DNA of 20,351 bases, taken from assembly GCA_900755685.1 (NCBI GenBank), contig CAAEHI010000033.1, positions 1 through 20,351 on the forward strand, written 5' to 3'. The position numbers were made by a program, and so were the translations under genes. This stretch comes from an uncultured Collinsella sp. (GTDB lineage: Bacteria > Actinomycetota > Coriobacteriia > Coriobacteriales > Coriobacteriaceae). Each line of letters begins with the position of its first letter. Position 1 is the stretch's first letter. Shown here in pieces: positions 13,226-20,351 of the stretch. The notes below the pieces were generated by a model that was not told the DNA's origin, made no database searches, and saw only the letters and a list, made by a program, of their open reading frames with translations.

Positions 13226-16200
13226 CTACCGACGTTTGGTGAACACGAACACGCCGACGATGGCGAGACCGATGACGCCGGCGGCAACGCCGACGATGGC
13301 GAGCGGATTGGTGCCAGTCTCCTGCTCGGAAGCACTAGAGGACTTCTTAGCAGTGGTCGTGGAAGCAGCACCCGTATCGGACTTGGAATCGGACTTCTTG
13401 TCGGACTTGCTGTCCTTCTTGTCAGACTTCTTCTCGTCTTTCTTATCGGACTTATCGGAGTCCTTCTTGTTGGACTTGTTGTCCTTGGTCTCGGTCTTGG
13501 TCGACACCGTCGTCTTGATCACCGGCTTCTGACCCGGGGCGATAGCGCCGCCGGCCTGCTGACCCTTAGAGCCGGAACCAGTGCCAGCGCCAGCACCGAA
13601 ATCGTTGCCAGCGCCACCATTGCCGCCATTGGAGCCAGAACCGCCATTACCGCCAGGGTTAACGGCATTCTTGGTCCACTTGGCATACAGCGTCAGGTCG
13701 GCTGTTACCGGCGTGCTAAAGTCATACGCCTGCGTGCAAGCCTCATCGGTGAACCAACCGCCGAAAGCGTAGCCATCGCGCGTCGGGTCGGCCGGCTTGA
13801 TCAGCTTACCGTCGGCCGTAGCAACAAACTTAGTGTCGCAAGCAGACCCGCCGTTGGAATTAAAGGCAACCGTCCAAGACTCGACAGCTCCAAGCTTAAA
13901 CAGCGTGCCCGAATCATTAATGTAGTAGAGATTGCCAGAAGCATCGGCAATGACCGGAGAGTCACAGTACTGGTAATGGCCAGCCGCATCATAAATCTGC
14001 GTCGCCTCTGCATCGCCGAGCGTATAGCGATACACGCCACCACCAGCAGAGTAGTTGACGTAATCCTTGCTATCCGCGCTGTTAACGGTGAAGTACACAT
14101 AGGTCTTGCCGCCCTGAACACTCACCAGCGGAGTAGCAGCAATACCGTTGAGACCAGCCGGCAGCGCCTTGCCGTCGGCAGCAGCGACCATCGTGGTCTT
14201 ACCCGTCTTCAGGTTATAGAGAACCAGAGCAGAGCCAGTAGCCGTCTGTCCGCCGACAATCAGATTGTCACCAGACACCGCAGGGGCGCTCAGATTATTC
14301 GCAAGGCCCAGATCAACCGTCTTCTGCTCGCTCAGTACGCCCTTCGCCGAAAGCGAAATCACATGGAGCTTTCCGTCGTGCGTCATCTGATAGAAGGTCG
14401 AACCATTGGACGGATCGGCGACACAGTCGGCGTTCGCGAGAGCGCCGAGCTTCATGGTCGAAACGACAGCGCCCGTCGTCTTATCAATGCACTTAAGCGT
14501 GCCCGCGCTCGTAGGAACGATGGCATACTTATCCGTCAAAGCCGCACCAGTCCAGTAATAGCCCTCGGCAGGGTCGATGTTCTGCCAAGAAACTTCGCCC
14601 GTGGCAATCTTAATGCGCGCAAAGGAGCCGTTGCCGTAGGTCGCGTTGTAATTCTCGTCATACGAAATATCGACCGAGCCTACATAGACGTACTCGCCGT
14701 CCGAAACGACGGTGCAGGAGCTCTGCGTCAAGTCCGTCAAACCGGGCGTCAGCCACTTGCAGATCAGCTTGTCTGCAGTAATCGCCTGGACCGCACCGCC
14801 GTTGAGCGGAACGATGATAAGGCCATTGGCATAGATCGGACGAGAGGTATAGCTCACCTTGGAGGCAAGCGGCGCAGAGGCAACCTTTTTGCCCGTGGAC
14901 GAATCGATCTTAATGAGCTCGTTCTCGGTCGCGATGTACACAAAGCCGTTAGCGATGACAGGTTCGCTGCAGTTGGCATACTGCTGACCAGACTCGGCCT
15001 TCCAATCGAAGGCCCACTTAAGACCGGCAGCCTGCGCAGGCGTCTTGGCATCCGTTGCGGTCGAACCGTTGCCACTGTTGCCGTAGCCGGCCCACTCGGC
15101 ATCCCAATCAGGAGTCGTCGCGCTCGGGTCCACGACAATCTTGTCGGGATCGGGCATGGCCGAATCGTCGGTGGTATATGCAAGCGTAACCTTATCGCCG
15201 CTCTTGAGCGTAATCTGATTGGCGCAGAGTAAGGAGGGCTCTCCATTGATATACAGGTGCCAATATTTATTGGTCGCAGCATCCCAGACATACGGCTTGT
15301 GATCGTACGGCGAAGTAACGGAATTGAGGAACCAGTATGCACCACTCTGGGAGGCCTTGTAATCAACGCGCTTTGCCTTCAGAACCGTCTCAATGAAATC
15401 CTGAGCCGTAGAGCCTTCGGGCAGAGAAACGTTGCTTGCCGAGCCCCAGCGAGTATTGTTGCCGTTGACATCGGGACCGATAACATCGACAGAACCAAGA
15501 ACCTGGCCAGGAAGGGCATCGGCGTCAGCACCATACATAAAGGTGACGGCGTCACCCTCTTGGAGCTCGTAGGCACCGGCGCCAACGTCGGCGAACTTGC
15601 CATTTACGTAGAAGCGCCAATAGCTATTGGTCGCAGCATCCCAGCCATAGGACTTACCATCGAACGGCGAATAAATGCCGTTGAGGAACCAGCCCCAAGA
15701 CGATTCGCCAGCATCGAGAGTAAGGCCGGTCTGCTCAAGGAGATCCTTGGCAGTGGAGCCTGCCTTGAGGCTCGTCTGGCCCGTCGAAGCCCAAACCTGC
15801 TGCTTGCCGTCCTTGTCCTTACCAAGTACCTGAACGGAAGCATGAACAGAATCGGACGGCAACTGGTCGCCCCAGCCACCGTAGAACCACGTAACGGTAT
15901 CGCCAGCATGAATGGTGACATTGTCTGCCGTGTAGCCGCTCGACTTGCCGTTGATGAACAGCTGCCAATAGGTCGAATAATCGAGCGGCGTACCCAGCTC
16001 AACGCCGTTGTACTTAAGGCTCAGAATGAAGGAGCCCGCAGCAACGGCGTCGATGCCATTCGCCTCGAGCGCGACCTTCGTAAGGTCAAGCGCGCTCGAG
16101 CCGGACGTCACCACATACTGCGCGTTATCGACCCAAGTCTGAGTCTTGCCCCGGGCATCGCGACCAATGACGGTCACATTTGCGGCAACCTGGTCCTTAA

Positions 16201-16996
16201 CGACAGGGGACGCGCTACCAGCCGTATAGGCAAACTCAATCTTCTGCCCCTGGGTGAGCTTAACGCTACTCGCGCCAACCGAGGAAGACGCGCCGTCGAC
16301 GAACAGCTGCCAGAAGGCGTAAGTCGTCGGATCGTAGGCAAGCGTGCGGCCATCGCTCGGGGATGTGATGCTTTTCAGGTAGAAACCGTATGCCGTGTTC
16401 GGATCGTAATCCGCCTTGAAGCCCGTCTTCTGCTGCAGCTTAATGAAGGCATCCGCAGCCGTCGCGCCCTCGTCGAGCTTGAGCTGCGTAGGTGCCACCC
16501 AGGTCTGAGCCTTGCCGTCGGCATCGGTGCCGATAATCGAGAACGAGACCTCGACTTGCTTTTTGGCGACATCGCCGGTTACTGTCGGGTTCTCTGTCTG
16601 GACGGCAGCCGCGGCGGCAGATCCTGCTTGGCCAGCGGATGCCGTCGAAGACTGCTCGCTCGTGGCAGGGCTCTCCCCCGTCGCCGAGCCTTCGTCGCCA
16701 GTTGCTGCCTCTGTTGTGGCGGCACTGGCTGCAGGCGCGCTCCCGGAATCCGAAACCTCGGCGCCACTCTGCTCAGCGGTACCGCCCGCAAGCGCTGCGT
16801 CCTCGCCCGGCGTCGCAGCCTGAGCCACAGCCTCGGCAATGCCCTCGGCGCCCTCGGCCCACAGCTGAGCCGGCGTGGTGCCAAAGGCCATCGCGAAGGC
16901 CAGGAATGCCACCAGGCCGCGCTTGGCTACACCGCGTGCAATCGCGCCACGGCGATGCAACGAGGCACGCTCGCGCTCGTCCTCAACCATATCCAT
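13226..16996 (-). CDS. Large surface protein: four DUF4430 domains, PQQ-like propeller, InlB-type repeat
   Basis: The 1256-aa product has a signal peptide (basic n-region, LVAFLAFAMAFGTTPAQLWA, likely cut after A47). An Ala/Ser-rich linker to ~140 follows. Four DUF4430 domains come next, at about 145-262, 271-375, 384-490 and 500-610. Each opens with a V.VIG.D..GK..TW-like strand and carries a YWQLFINGK-type motif. A PQQ-like beta-propeller follows (about 655-1036, with repeats such as GFVYIATENELIKID). Then come one InlB/Listeria-Bacteroides repeat (about 1040-1107, FGGWFTDEACT and TLYAKW), a Gly-rich and a Lys/Asp/Ser-rich stalk, and a membrane helix (1230-1252) ending KRR. There is no canonical LPXTG, only ETG at the right distance. 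The start at 16996 gives a normal signal peptide and has AGGAG upstream. GTP-side alternatives are ATG 17077 and 16990. It is the first gene behind the cobalamin riboswitch, which points to corrinoid capture. The ligand is not proven. Confidence 0.88.
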   Translation of the reverse strand: MDMVEDERERASLHRRGAIARGVAKRGLVAFLAFAMAFGTTPAQLWAEGAEGIAEAVAQAATPGEDAALAGGTAEQSGAEVSDSGSAPAASAATTEAATGDEGSATGESPATSEQSSTASAGQAGSAAAAAVQTENPTVTGDVAKKQVEVSFSIIGTDADGKAQTWVAPTQLKLDEGATAADAFIKLQQKTGFKADYDPNTAYGFYLKSITSPSDGRTLAYDPTTYAFWQLFVDGASSSVGASSVKLTQGQKIEFAYTAGSASPVVKDQVAANVTVIGRDARGKTQTWVDNAQYVVTSGSSALDLTKVALEANGIDAVAAGSFILSLKYNGVELGTPLDYSTYWQLFINGKSSGYTADNVTIHAGDTVTWFYGGWGDQLPSDSVHASVQVLGKDKDGKQQVWASTGQTSLKAGSTAKDLLEQTGLTLDAGESSWGWFLNGIYSPFDGKSYGWDAATNSYWRFYVNGKFADVGAGAYELQEGDAVTFMYGADADALPGQVLGSVDVIGPDVNGNNTRWGSASNVSLPEGSTAQDFIETVLKAKRVDYKASQSGAYWFLNSVTSPYDHKPYVWDAATNKYWHLYINGEPSLLCANQITLKSGDKVTLAYTTDDSAMPDPDKIVVDPSATTPDWDAEWAGYGNSGNGSTATDAKTPAQAAGLKWAFDWKAESGQQYANCSEPVIANGFVYIATENELIKIDSSTGKKVASAPLASKVSYTSRPIYANGLIIVPLNGGAVQAITADKLICKWLTPGLTDLTQSSCTVVSDGEYVYVGSVDISYDENYNATYGNGSFARIKIATGEVSWQNIDPAEGYYWTGAALTDKYAIVPTSAGTLKCIDKTTGAVVSTMKLGALANADCVADPSNGSTFYQMTHDGKLHVISLSAKGVLSEQKTVDLGLANNLSAPAVSGDNLIVGGQTATGSALVLYNLKTGKTTMVAAADGKALPAGLNGIAATPLVSVQGGKTYVYFTVNSADSKDYVNYSAGGGVYRYTLGDAEATQIYDAAGHYQYCDSPVIADASGNLYYINDSGTLFKLGAVESWTVAFNSNGGSACDTKFVATADGKLIKPADPTRDGYAFGGWFTDEACTQAYDFSTPVTADLTLYAKWTKNAVNPGGNGGSGSNGGNGGAGNDFGAGAGTGSGSKGQQAGGAIAPGQKPVIKTTVSTKTETKDNKSNKKDSDKSDKKDEKKSDKKDSKSDKKSDSKSDTGAASTTTAKKSSSASEQETGTNPLAIVGVAAGVIGLAIVGVFVFTKRR

Positions 16997-17000
16997 TTGT

Positions 17001-17005
17001 CTCCT
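17001..17005 (-). promoter_or_regulatory. Ribosome binding site for the large DUF4430 gene
   Basis: AGGAG on the minus strand precedes ATG 16996 by 4 bases and ATG 16990 by 10. The competing ATG 17077 has AAGGGGG upstream but would give a signal peptide with an abnormally long 54-residue n-region, and its AUG sits in a CCCC-GAT-GGGG hairpin. Confidence 0.5.
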
Positions 17006-17132
17006 ACTGTCTGTACTTGGAGCGTTGCCTTGAGGCTGCCCCACGTCATCGCGCATGTTGCGCTCGAGTTCCCCCATCGGGGTCCCCCTTCCCTCCAGAG
17101 CCCTATGCACACCGGCGGCAAAAGCCGCAGCC

Positions 17133-17298
17133 GTATGCAAGATGGGAGGCGATCCGACTTAACCTTAACGACTCGGGCACGTCGTCCGATCTGCGACGCG
17201 AGCATCCCAAGCCAAGAGGAATTACGGTTACTGGTACAGCCGGGGATTTGCACCCCGATTCTCCCAAACGCGCAGGAAAACCGCGCATTCGTGCGTCT
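17133..17298 (-). ncRNA. Cobalamin riboswitch
   Basis: Read on the minus strand, the conserved core is present in order: GGGAGAATCGGGGTGCAAAT, then CCCCGGCTGTACCAGTAACC, then GTAA. These are the GGGA, GGTGnnAATCC, GCTG and ACTGTAA-type blocks of the B12-binding core. After a variable P10/P11-like region comes AAGTCGGATCGCCTCCC, the counterpart of the AGCCAGGA-ACCTGCC block. Short complementary ends (ATGC near 17286 and GCAT near 17135) can form P1. The aptamer lies about 140 bases before the chosen start of the large DUF4430 gene and just after a promoter-like sequence. B12 binding usually represses the downstream gene, so expression should rise when B12 is scarce. A hairpin GCGGC-TTTT-GCCGC at 17115-17128 may belong to the expression platform. 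Confidence 0.87.
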
Positions 17299-17307
17299 CC
17301 GCACCAC

Positions 17308-17335
17308 CATCTAGGCCATCGATTAAAACCGTCAA
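17308..17335 (-). promoter_or_regulatory. Promoter of the riboswitch-controlled operon
   Basis: On the minus strand TTGACG (17330-17335) and TAGATG (17308-17313) are 16 bases apart, a fair sigma-70-type pair. Transcription would begin about 17300, just ahead of the aptamer, which supports the assignment. The -10 is a poor match. Confidence 0.5.
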
Positions 17336-17348
17336 TATGCTATCACGC

Positions 17349-17376
17349 AAAAGGGCCTCGCACGCAGGCGAAGCCC
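17349..17376 (-). terminator. Intrinsic terminator after the AarF/UbiB-like gene
   Basis: On the minus strand GGGCTTCGC (17376-17368) pairs with GCGAGGCCC (17361-17353), with one G-U pair and loop CTGCGT, followed by TTTT. It separates the kinase transcript from the downstream cobalamin-regulated operon. Confidence 0.8.
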
Positions 17377-17427
17377 AAGGTAAAAGCTATTGTTTGCGAT
17401 AGGAGAATGCGGTGACGGTCGCAGCCT

Positions 17428-19191
17428 CTAGTGCTTGCCGCCGTGGCTGTTGAGCCAGATATTGCGACCCAGCATAAGCGCCAGCACCAGCGCGCTCACG
17501 TAGCCCATAAAGCCAATGACCGGGATACCGAACACAACCGGCTCAATGCGTGCGTAGTACACCACCGACGAACCGATAAACAGGCCAGCGATAACGATAG
17601 CCATCGACATGCGGTCGATAATTCCGCCCAGCTGTCGCAGCGCCTTATCGCTGCTCATGATCTGCGTGTTCACCTTAAGCTGGCCGCGAGTGAGCATACG
17701 CGAAGCCAAGCCCAAATACTCGGCCGCCTCGAGCGAGCCTTTTGCCGCGCGATAGCTGCTCGCGGCAAGATCGCGTCCCATATCACGCACGCGCGCATAG
17801 GTGCTTTTTTCGTTTTTGATGTGCGTCTGGATGATTTGGATCATGTTGACGTTGGGCATATACTCGGTCAGCAAACCTTCGAGCGTCACCATGCCGCGCG
17901 CGAACATCGTCACCACGCTCGGCAGCTCAACGTCATTCTTACGCGCAAGGTTTAGCAGCGAGGTCAAAAACTCGCCGATATCCAGATCCTTCAGGTCAAG
18001 GCCCGCAAAGTCAGCCACGATAAAGTCAAGATCGGACAAAAAGGCTGAATGATCGAGCTCAGCCGAGTCGCCACGTGTCACGGCGAAGCGCATGAGCGAA
18101 TCCTTGAGCTTGGGCACATCGCCCTCGGCCACGGCGAAAATCATGTCCTTGACGATACCGCGATCGTGGCTCGACATGCGTCCGACCATGCCCAAGTCGA
18201 TAAAGTAAACGATGCCGTCCTTGAGGATGATGTTTCCCGCATGCGGGTCGGCATGGAAAAAGCCGTCGTCGAGCACCTGCGTCGAGTAGTCCTCGACGAT
18301 TGCGGCACCGATCTTTTCCAAGTCATAGCCCTCGGCCACCAAGCGTTCAGGATCGGCGATGGAGATGCCGTCGACGTAGTCCATGACCACCACGTGCTCG
18401 GTGCACAGGTCCAGATAGGATTTAGGGCACGTCACGCCATGAACGCTCTTATGGAACTCGTAGAAGTCGTTGAGGTTTTTTGCCTCGGCCAAGAAGTTGG
18501 TCTCCTCGCGAAACGAGGTCCACAACTCCTCGACTACGCCGTGCAGGTCAACGAATTGATCGGTGTTGACGAACTTGGAAACGATACGCACCACCGAGCG
18601 GATGATATCGATGTCCTGTGCCATAACCTGCTGCGCACCGGGGCGCTGCACCTTGACGGCCACGTCCTCGCCCGTCACCAGACGAGCGCGGTGCACCTGC
18701 GCGAGCGATGCGCTACCAAGCGGATTGGGGTCGATCGCATCGAACATCTCCCCCAGGCGCAGGCCGTATTCTTCTTCCAGACAACTGAGTACGACCTCGT
18801 ACGGCACCGGCTCCACGTCGGAGCGCAGACGACGCAACTCGTCGCAAAAGCGTTGCGGCAGAATCTCGGACCGGTTGGCCAGAATCTGCCCCATCTTGAC
18901 GAACATGGGGCCGAGTTCCTCGAGCAGGCGGCGCAAACGAACCGGCGTGAGGTTATCCCACACGCGGTACTTTTTGACCAGGCGAACAATCTGCCCGATG
19001 CGTTCGCGACGACCCGCCGGCGTGAGCTGGTATTCCTCGTCCGGCGCCATCGCGTCGGGCTCCTCGGGCACCATATCGACAGCGCGCGGCTTCTTGCGAG
19101 CGCCCGAGACGGCGGCATCGACCTCATCGACAACCGCCGCCTCGTCACCCAAGGGATCTAGATTGTTGTAATCGGTGGTGGAATCTGCCAT
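17428..19191 (-). CDS. AarF/UbiB (ABC1) family atypical protein kinase-like protein
   Basis: ABC1-family proteins have a protein-kinase fold with an occluding KxGQ segment, and work in quinone or other isoprenoid-lipid metabolism at the membrane. The 587-aa product shows KMGQ at 99-102 with FVKMGQILANRSEILP, and the Ala-rich nucleotide loop GSASLAQVHRA (159-169). The lysine of AVKVQRP is K180. The catalytic HADPHAGN is at 313-320 and DLG (in place of DFG) at 332-334. Two hydrophobic segments at about 535-580 end the protein and should anchor it in the membrane. The N-terminal ~60 residues are acidic and variable. It lies 8 bases after the phasin-like gene's stop with no strong ribosome binding site, so it is probably translationally coupled to it. 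The true substrate is unknown in such anaerobes. Confidence 0.93.
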   Translation of the reverse strand: MADSTTDYNNLDPLGDEAAVVDEVDAAVSGARKKPRAVDMVPEEPDAMAPDEEYQLTPAGRRERIGQIVRLVKKYRVWDNLTPVRLRRLLEELGPMFVKMGQILANRSEILPQRFCDELRRLRSDVEPVPYEVVLSCLEEEYGLRLGEMFDAIDPNPLGSASLAQVHRARLVTGEDVAVKVQRPGAQQVMAQDIDIIRSVVRIVSKFVNTDQFVDLHGVVEELWTSFREETNFLAEAKNLNDFYEFHKSVHGVTCPKSYLDLCTEHVVVMDYVDGISIADPERLVAEGYDLEKIGAAIVEDYSTQVLDDGFFHADPHAGNIILKDGIVYFIDLGMVGRMSSHDRGIVKDMIFAVAEGDVPKLKDSLMRFAVTRGDSAELDHSAFLSDLDFIVADFAGLDLKDLDIGEFLTSLLNLARKNDVELPSVVTMFARGMVTLEGLLTEYMPNVNMIQIIQTHIKNEKSTYARVRDMGRDLAASSYRAAKGSLEAAEYLGLASRMLTRGQLKVNTQIMSSDKALRQLGGIIDRMSMAIVIAGLFIGSSVVYYARIEPVVFGIPVIGFMGYVSALVLALMLGRNIWLNSHGGKH

Positions 19192-19199
19192 CTGCGCTG

Positions 19200-19616
19200 C
19201 TACTCGGCCTCTTCGGTATCCTTCGTATCGTCGGGCTCAACGGACTCGACGGGCACCGAGGTCACGTTGTCCTCGACCGAATCGACGATGTCGCGCACAT
19301 GGGCCAGGAAGGCCGTGCGCTCGGGGGCGGTCATAACGCGGACGCGGGCAAGGATGAGCTCGTCGAGCACGCGCTGGGCCGCGGTCTCGCCCTGCATGCC
19401 CAAGCGCTCGGTCAGATCGGAGATGGTACCGCCGGCCTGCTCGAACATGTCGGACACGCTACGGGCGATATCGGGGGCGCCGGCGTCCTTGCGAACTTGC
19501 TCGCCCTTGGTATTAAGGTCGTCGAGGACCTTCTTGCCGCCTTCGACGGCAACGGCGGCGGCGCCGAAGCCCACGTTGATGGCACCGTTAACAAGCTGAT
19601 CGAGTTTCATAACCAT
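19200..19616 (-). CDS. Phasin-like small helical protein
   Basis: The 138-aa product is predicted almost wholly helical. It opens with an amphipathic, Gly/Ala-rich segment (VNGAINVGFGAAAVAVEGGKKV) followed by KGEQVRKDAG. A helical body contains LTERLGMQGETAAQRVLDE and ILARVRVMTAPERTAFLAHV, and the tail is acidic. The pattern resembles polyhydroxyalkanoate granule-associated (phasin) proteins, but homology cannot be checked here and no PHA synthase is in view. The start at 19616 is chosen because GGAG is 6 bases upstream. ATG 19610 is the alternative. It forms a two-gene unit with the AarF/UbiB-like gene, which suggests a shared membrane-associated role. Confidence 0.65.
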   Translation of the reverse strand: MVMKLDQLVNGAINVGFGAAAVAVEGGKKVLDDLNTKGEQVRKDAGAPDIARSVSDMFEQAGGTISDLTERLGMQGETAAQRVLDELILARVRVMTAPERTAFLAHVRDIVDSVEDNVTSVPVESVEPDDTKDTEEAE

Positions 19617-19651
19617 GGCTGTCTCCAATCACAAACAACTGCATTGGCGTT

Positions 19652-19681
19652 CTTGTACCCAAGATTGAGTGAAAGCGACAA
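19652..19681 (-). promoter_or_regulatory. Possible promoter of the phasin-like/AarF operon
   Basis: On the minus strand TTGTCG (19676-19681) and TACAAG (19652-19657) are 18 bases apart, 36 bases before the phasin-like start. Match quality is modest. Confidence 0.35.
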
Positions 19682-19715
19682 AGCGTTTTAGCGCTATTCG
19701 ATCGACGGGAAATCC

Positions 19716-20246
19716 CTACCTCACGTTGTCGTTCATCGCGAAAGAGTTCTTCATGGCGCAGCTCGTGGTGTAGAGCACCTTGCCCAGCAGGGCATCGGTC
19801 TCCACGCGGACACGCTCGGCAAAGGCCTCGTTGGCGCGTGCAAGCTCGGCAGGCACCTCGGCCTCGGGCAGAGCGGCTACGGCAGCGTCGACGTCATGGA
19901 TCTGCTTGTGGCCCATGCCACCGACCTTCTCCTGATAGTCCTCCACAGCGCGGCCGCACTCATGAAAACGGACGTCGGCCAGCGCGCCGATCAGGCGGTT
20001 GGCCCAGTAGAAGTTTTCGGACGTCACGCGAGACTGCGTGTCGGCATAGTACTCGGGCATGGTCTCGACATTGGCGTACAGCGGCACGAGCGCGTTAAAC
20101 GAGTTGGAGCCAAACGCCATCCATTGCACGGCGCGGTAGGCCGGCTGCGCATAGGGGCGCAGCTGCAACACGGAAAGCTGACTGTTGCGGTTGATGCCGA
20201 TGGGGCGATAGGCGCCGCGCGTGGCGGGGGGGCCCTTGGTGCCGCA
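19716..20246 (-). CDS. C69-family dipeptidase, C-terminal part
   Basis: The frame encodes about 176 residues of a C69 (U34) dipeptidase, a cysteine-type Ntn hydrolase that cleaves dipeptides. The segment opens with CGTKGPPATRGAYRPIGINR, and QLSVLQLRPY, WMAFGSNSFNALVPLYANV, YYADTQSRVTSENFYWANRL and a helical C-terminal tail follow. These match the C-terminal half of the family. The N-terminal Ntn nucleophile part is missing. The frame remains open to 20312, but beyond about 20248 the translation is unrelated Arg/Ala-rich sequence, because the DNA there is the same gene family in the opposite orientation. The C-terminus and TAG (19716-19718) are intact. Confidence 0.8.
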   Translation of the reverse strand, partial: CGTKGPPATRGAYRPIGINRNSQLSVLQLRPYAQPAYRAVQWMAFGSNSFNALVPLYANVETMPEYYADTQSRVTSENFYWANRLIGALADVRFHECGRAVEDYQEKVGGMGHKQIHDVDAAVAALPEAEVPAELARANEAFAERVRVETDALLGKVLYTTSCAMKNSFAMNDNVR

Positions 20247-20249
20247 GGC

Positions 20250-20351
20250 GGGGGCCCGGCTGCGGTCTTTAACCCGCGCGAGGCCTTTGGCTCGCACAGC
20301 GACAGCGACCATGTCTACAACACGCCGCGCGCCTGGTACATGCAGCGCTGC
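20250..20351 (+). pseudogene. Internal piece of a C69-family dipeptidase in inverted orientation (partial)
   Basis: On the + strand the frame from 20250 gives 34 residues including VFNPREAFGSHSDSDHVYN and TPRAWYMQRC. This is the conserved C69 dipeptidase stretch that normally lies some 70-90 residues before the GTKG...RPIG segment. Here that later segment is encoded on the opposite strand next door. It runs off the right edge. The piece is out of orientation with the rest of the gene, so it marks a rearrangement or an assembly fold-back. Confidence 0.65.

Noticed and set aside
17078..17140. Upstream start at 17140 for the large DUF4430 protein
   Set aside because: It would lie at the 3' edge of the riboswitch and add residues ahead of the signal peptide, with no ribosome binding site.
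13037..17314. Two long + strand frames (731 and 685 aa) opposite the DUF4430 genes
   Set aside because: Their Arg/Ile/Leu-rich, repeat-like composition mirrors the repeated domains on the other strand. They lack ribosome sites, signals or family motifs, while the minus strand has full domain structure.
20249..20312. N-terminal extension MVAVAVRAKGLARVK of the minus-strand dipeptidase frame
   Set aside because: It is the reverse-strand reading of DNA that encodes dipeptidase sequence on the + strand, so the start is spurious.

Overview
The window looks like chromosomal DNA from a high-GC, Gram-positive gut actinobacterium of the Coriobacteriia, most likely Collinsella or a close relative. This is inferred from the protein style (a class III fructose-1,6-bisphosphatase, DegV, QueH, an Ala-rich signal peptide ending in AQLWA, and Lys/Ser/Asp-rich wall-spanning linkers). 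No rRNA or tRNA is present to confirm it. No phage, IS transposase or CRISPR array was seen.

Layout. The left edge holds the tail of an unrecognised + strand gene, then a tandem 93-bp repeat with compensated hairpins. A minus-strand group follows: a DUF3267 zincin-like membrane protein, queH and queA (the last two being late steps of tRNA queuosine synthesis). Next come a + strand class I methionyl-tRNA-synthetase-like gene and a NOL1/NOP2/Sun m5C methyltransferase, then a 56-aa membrane protein on the minus strand. A TIM-barrel-like protein of unknown function, a minus-strand DegV lipid-binding protein, fbp and two tandem GtrA-family membrane proteins complete the left two thirds. Two near-perfect palindromic elements of one family lie at 2160-2266 and 5131-5239.

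The most interesting part is 12.25-17.34 kb on the minus strand. A promoter and a cobalamin riboswitch lead into a 1256-aa secreted, membrane-anchored protein. It has four DUF4430 domains, a PQQ-like beta-propeller and an InlB-type repeat. A second membrane-anchored single-DUF4430 protein abuts it, and a strong terminator closes the unit. DUF4430 is the fold of the C-terminal domain of animal transcobalamin and intrinsic factor, and a beta-propeller is the fold of the Bacteroides B12-capture protein BtuG. The unit is therefore a candidate surface B12 (corrinoid) capture system of an unusual design. B12 binding is inferred, not shown.

The right edge carries an AarF/UbiB-type atypical kinase behind a small phasin-like gene, and the C-terminal part of a C69-family dipeptidase on the minus strand. 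The last ~100 bases encode a more upstream part of the same dipeptidase family on the opposite strand. This marks either a DNA inversion or a fold-back assembly chimera at the window end.
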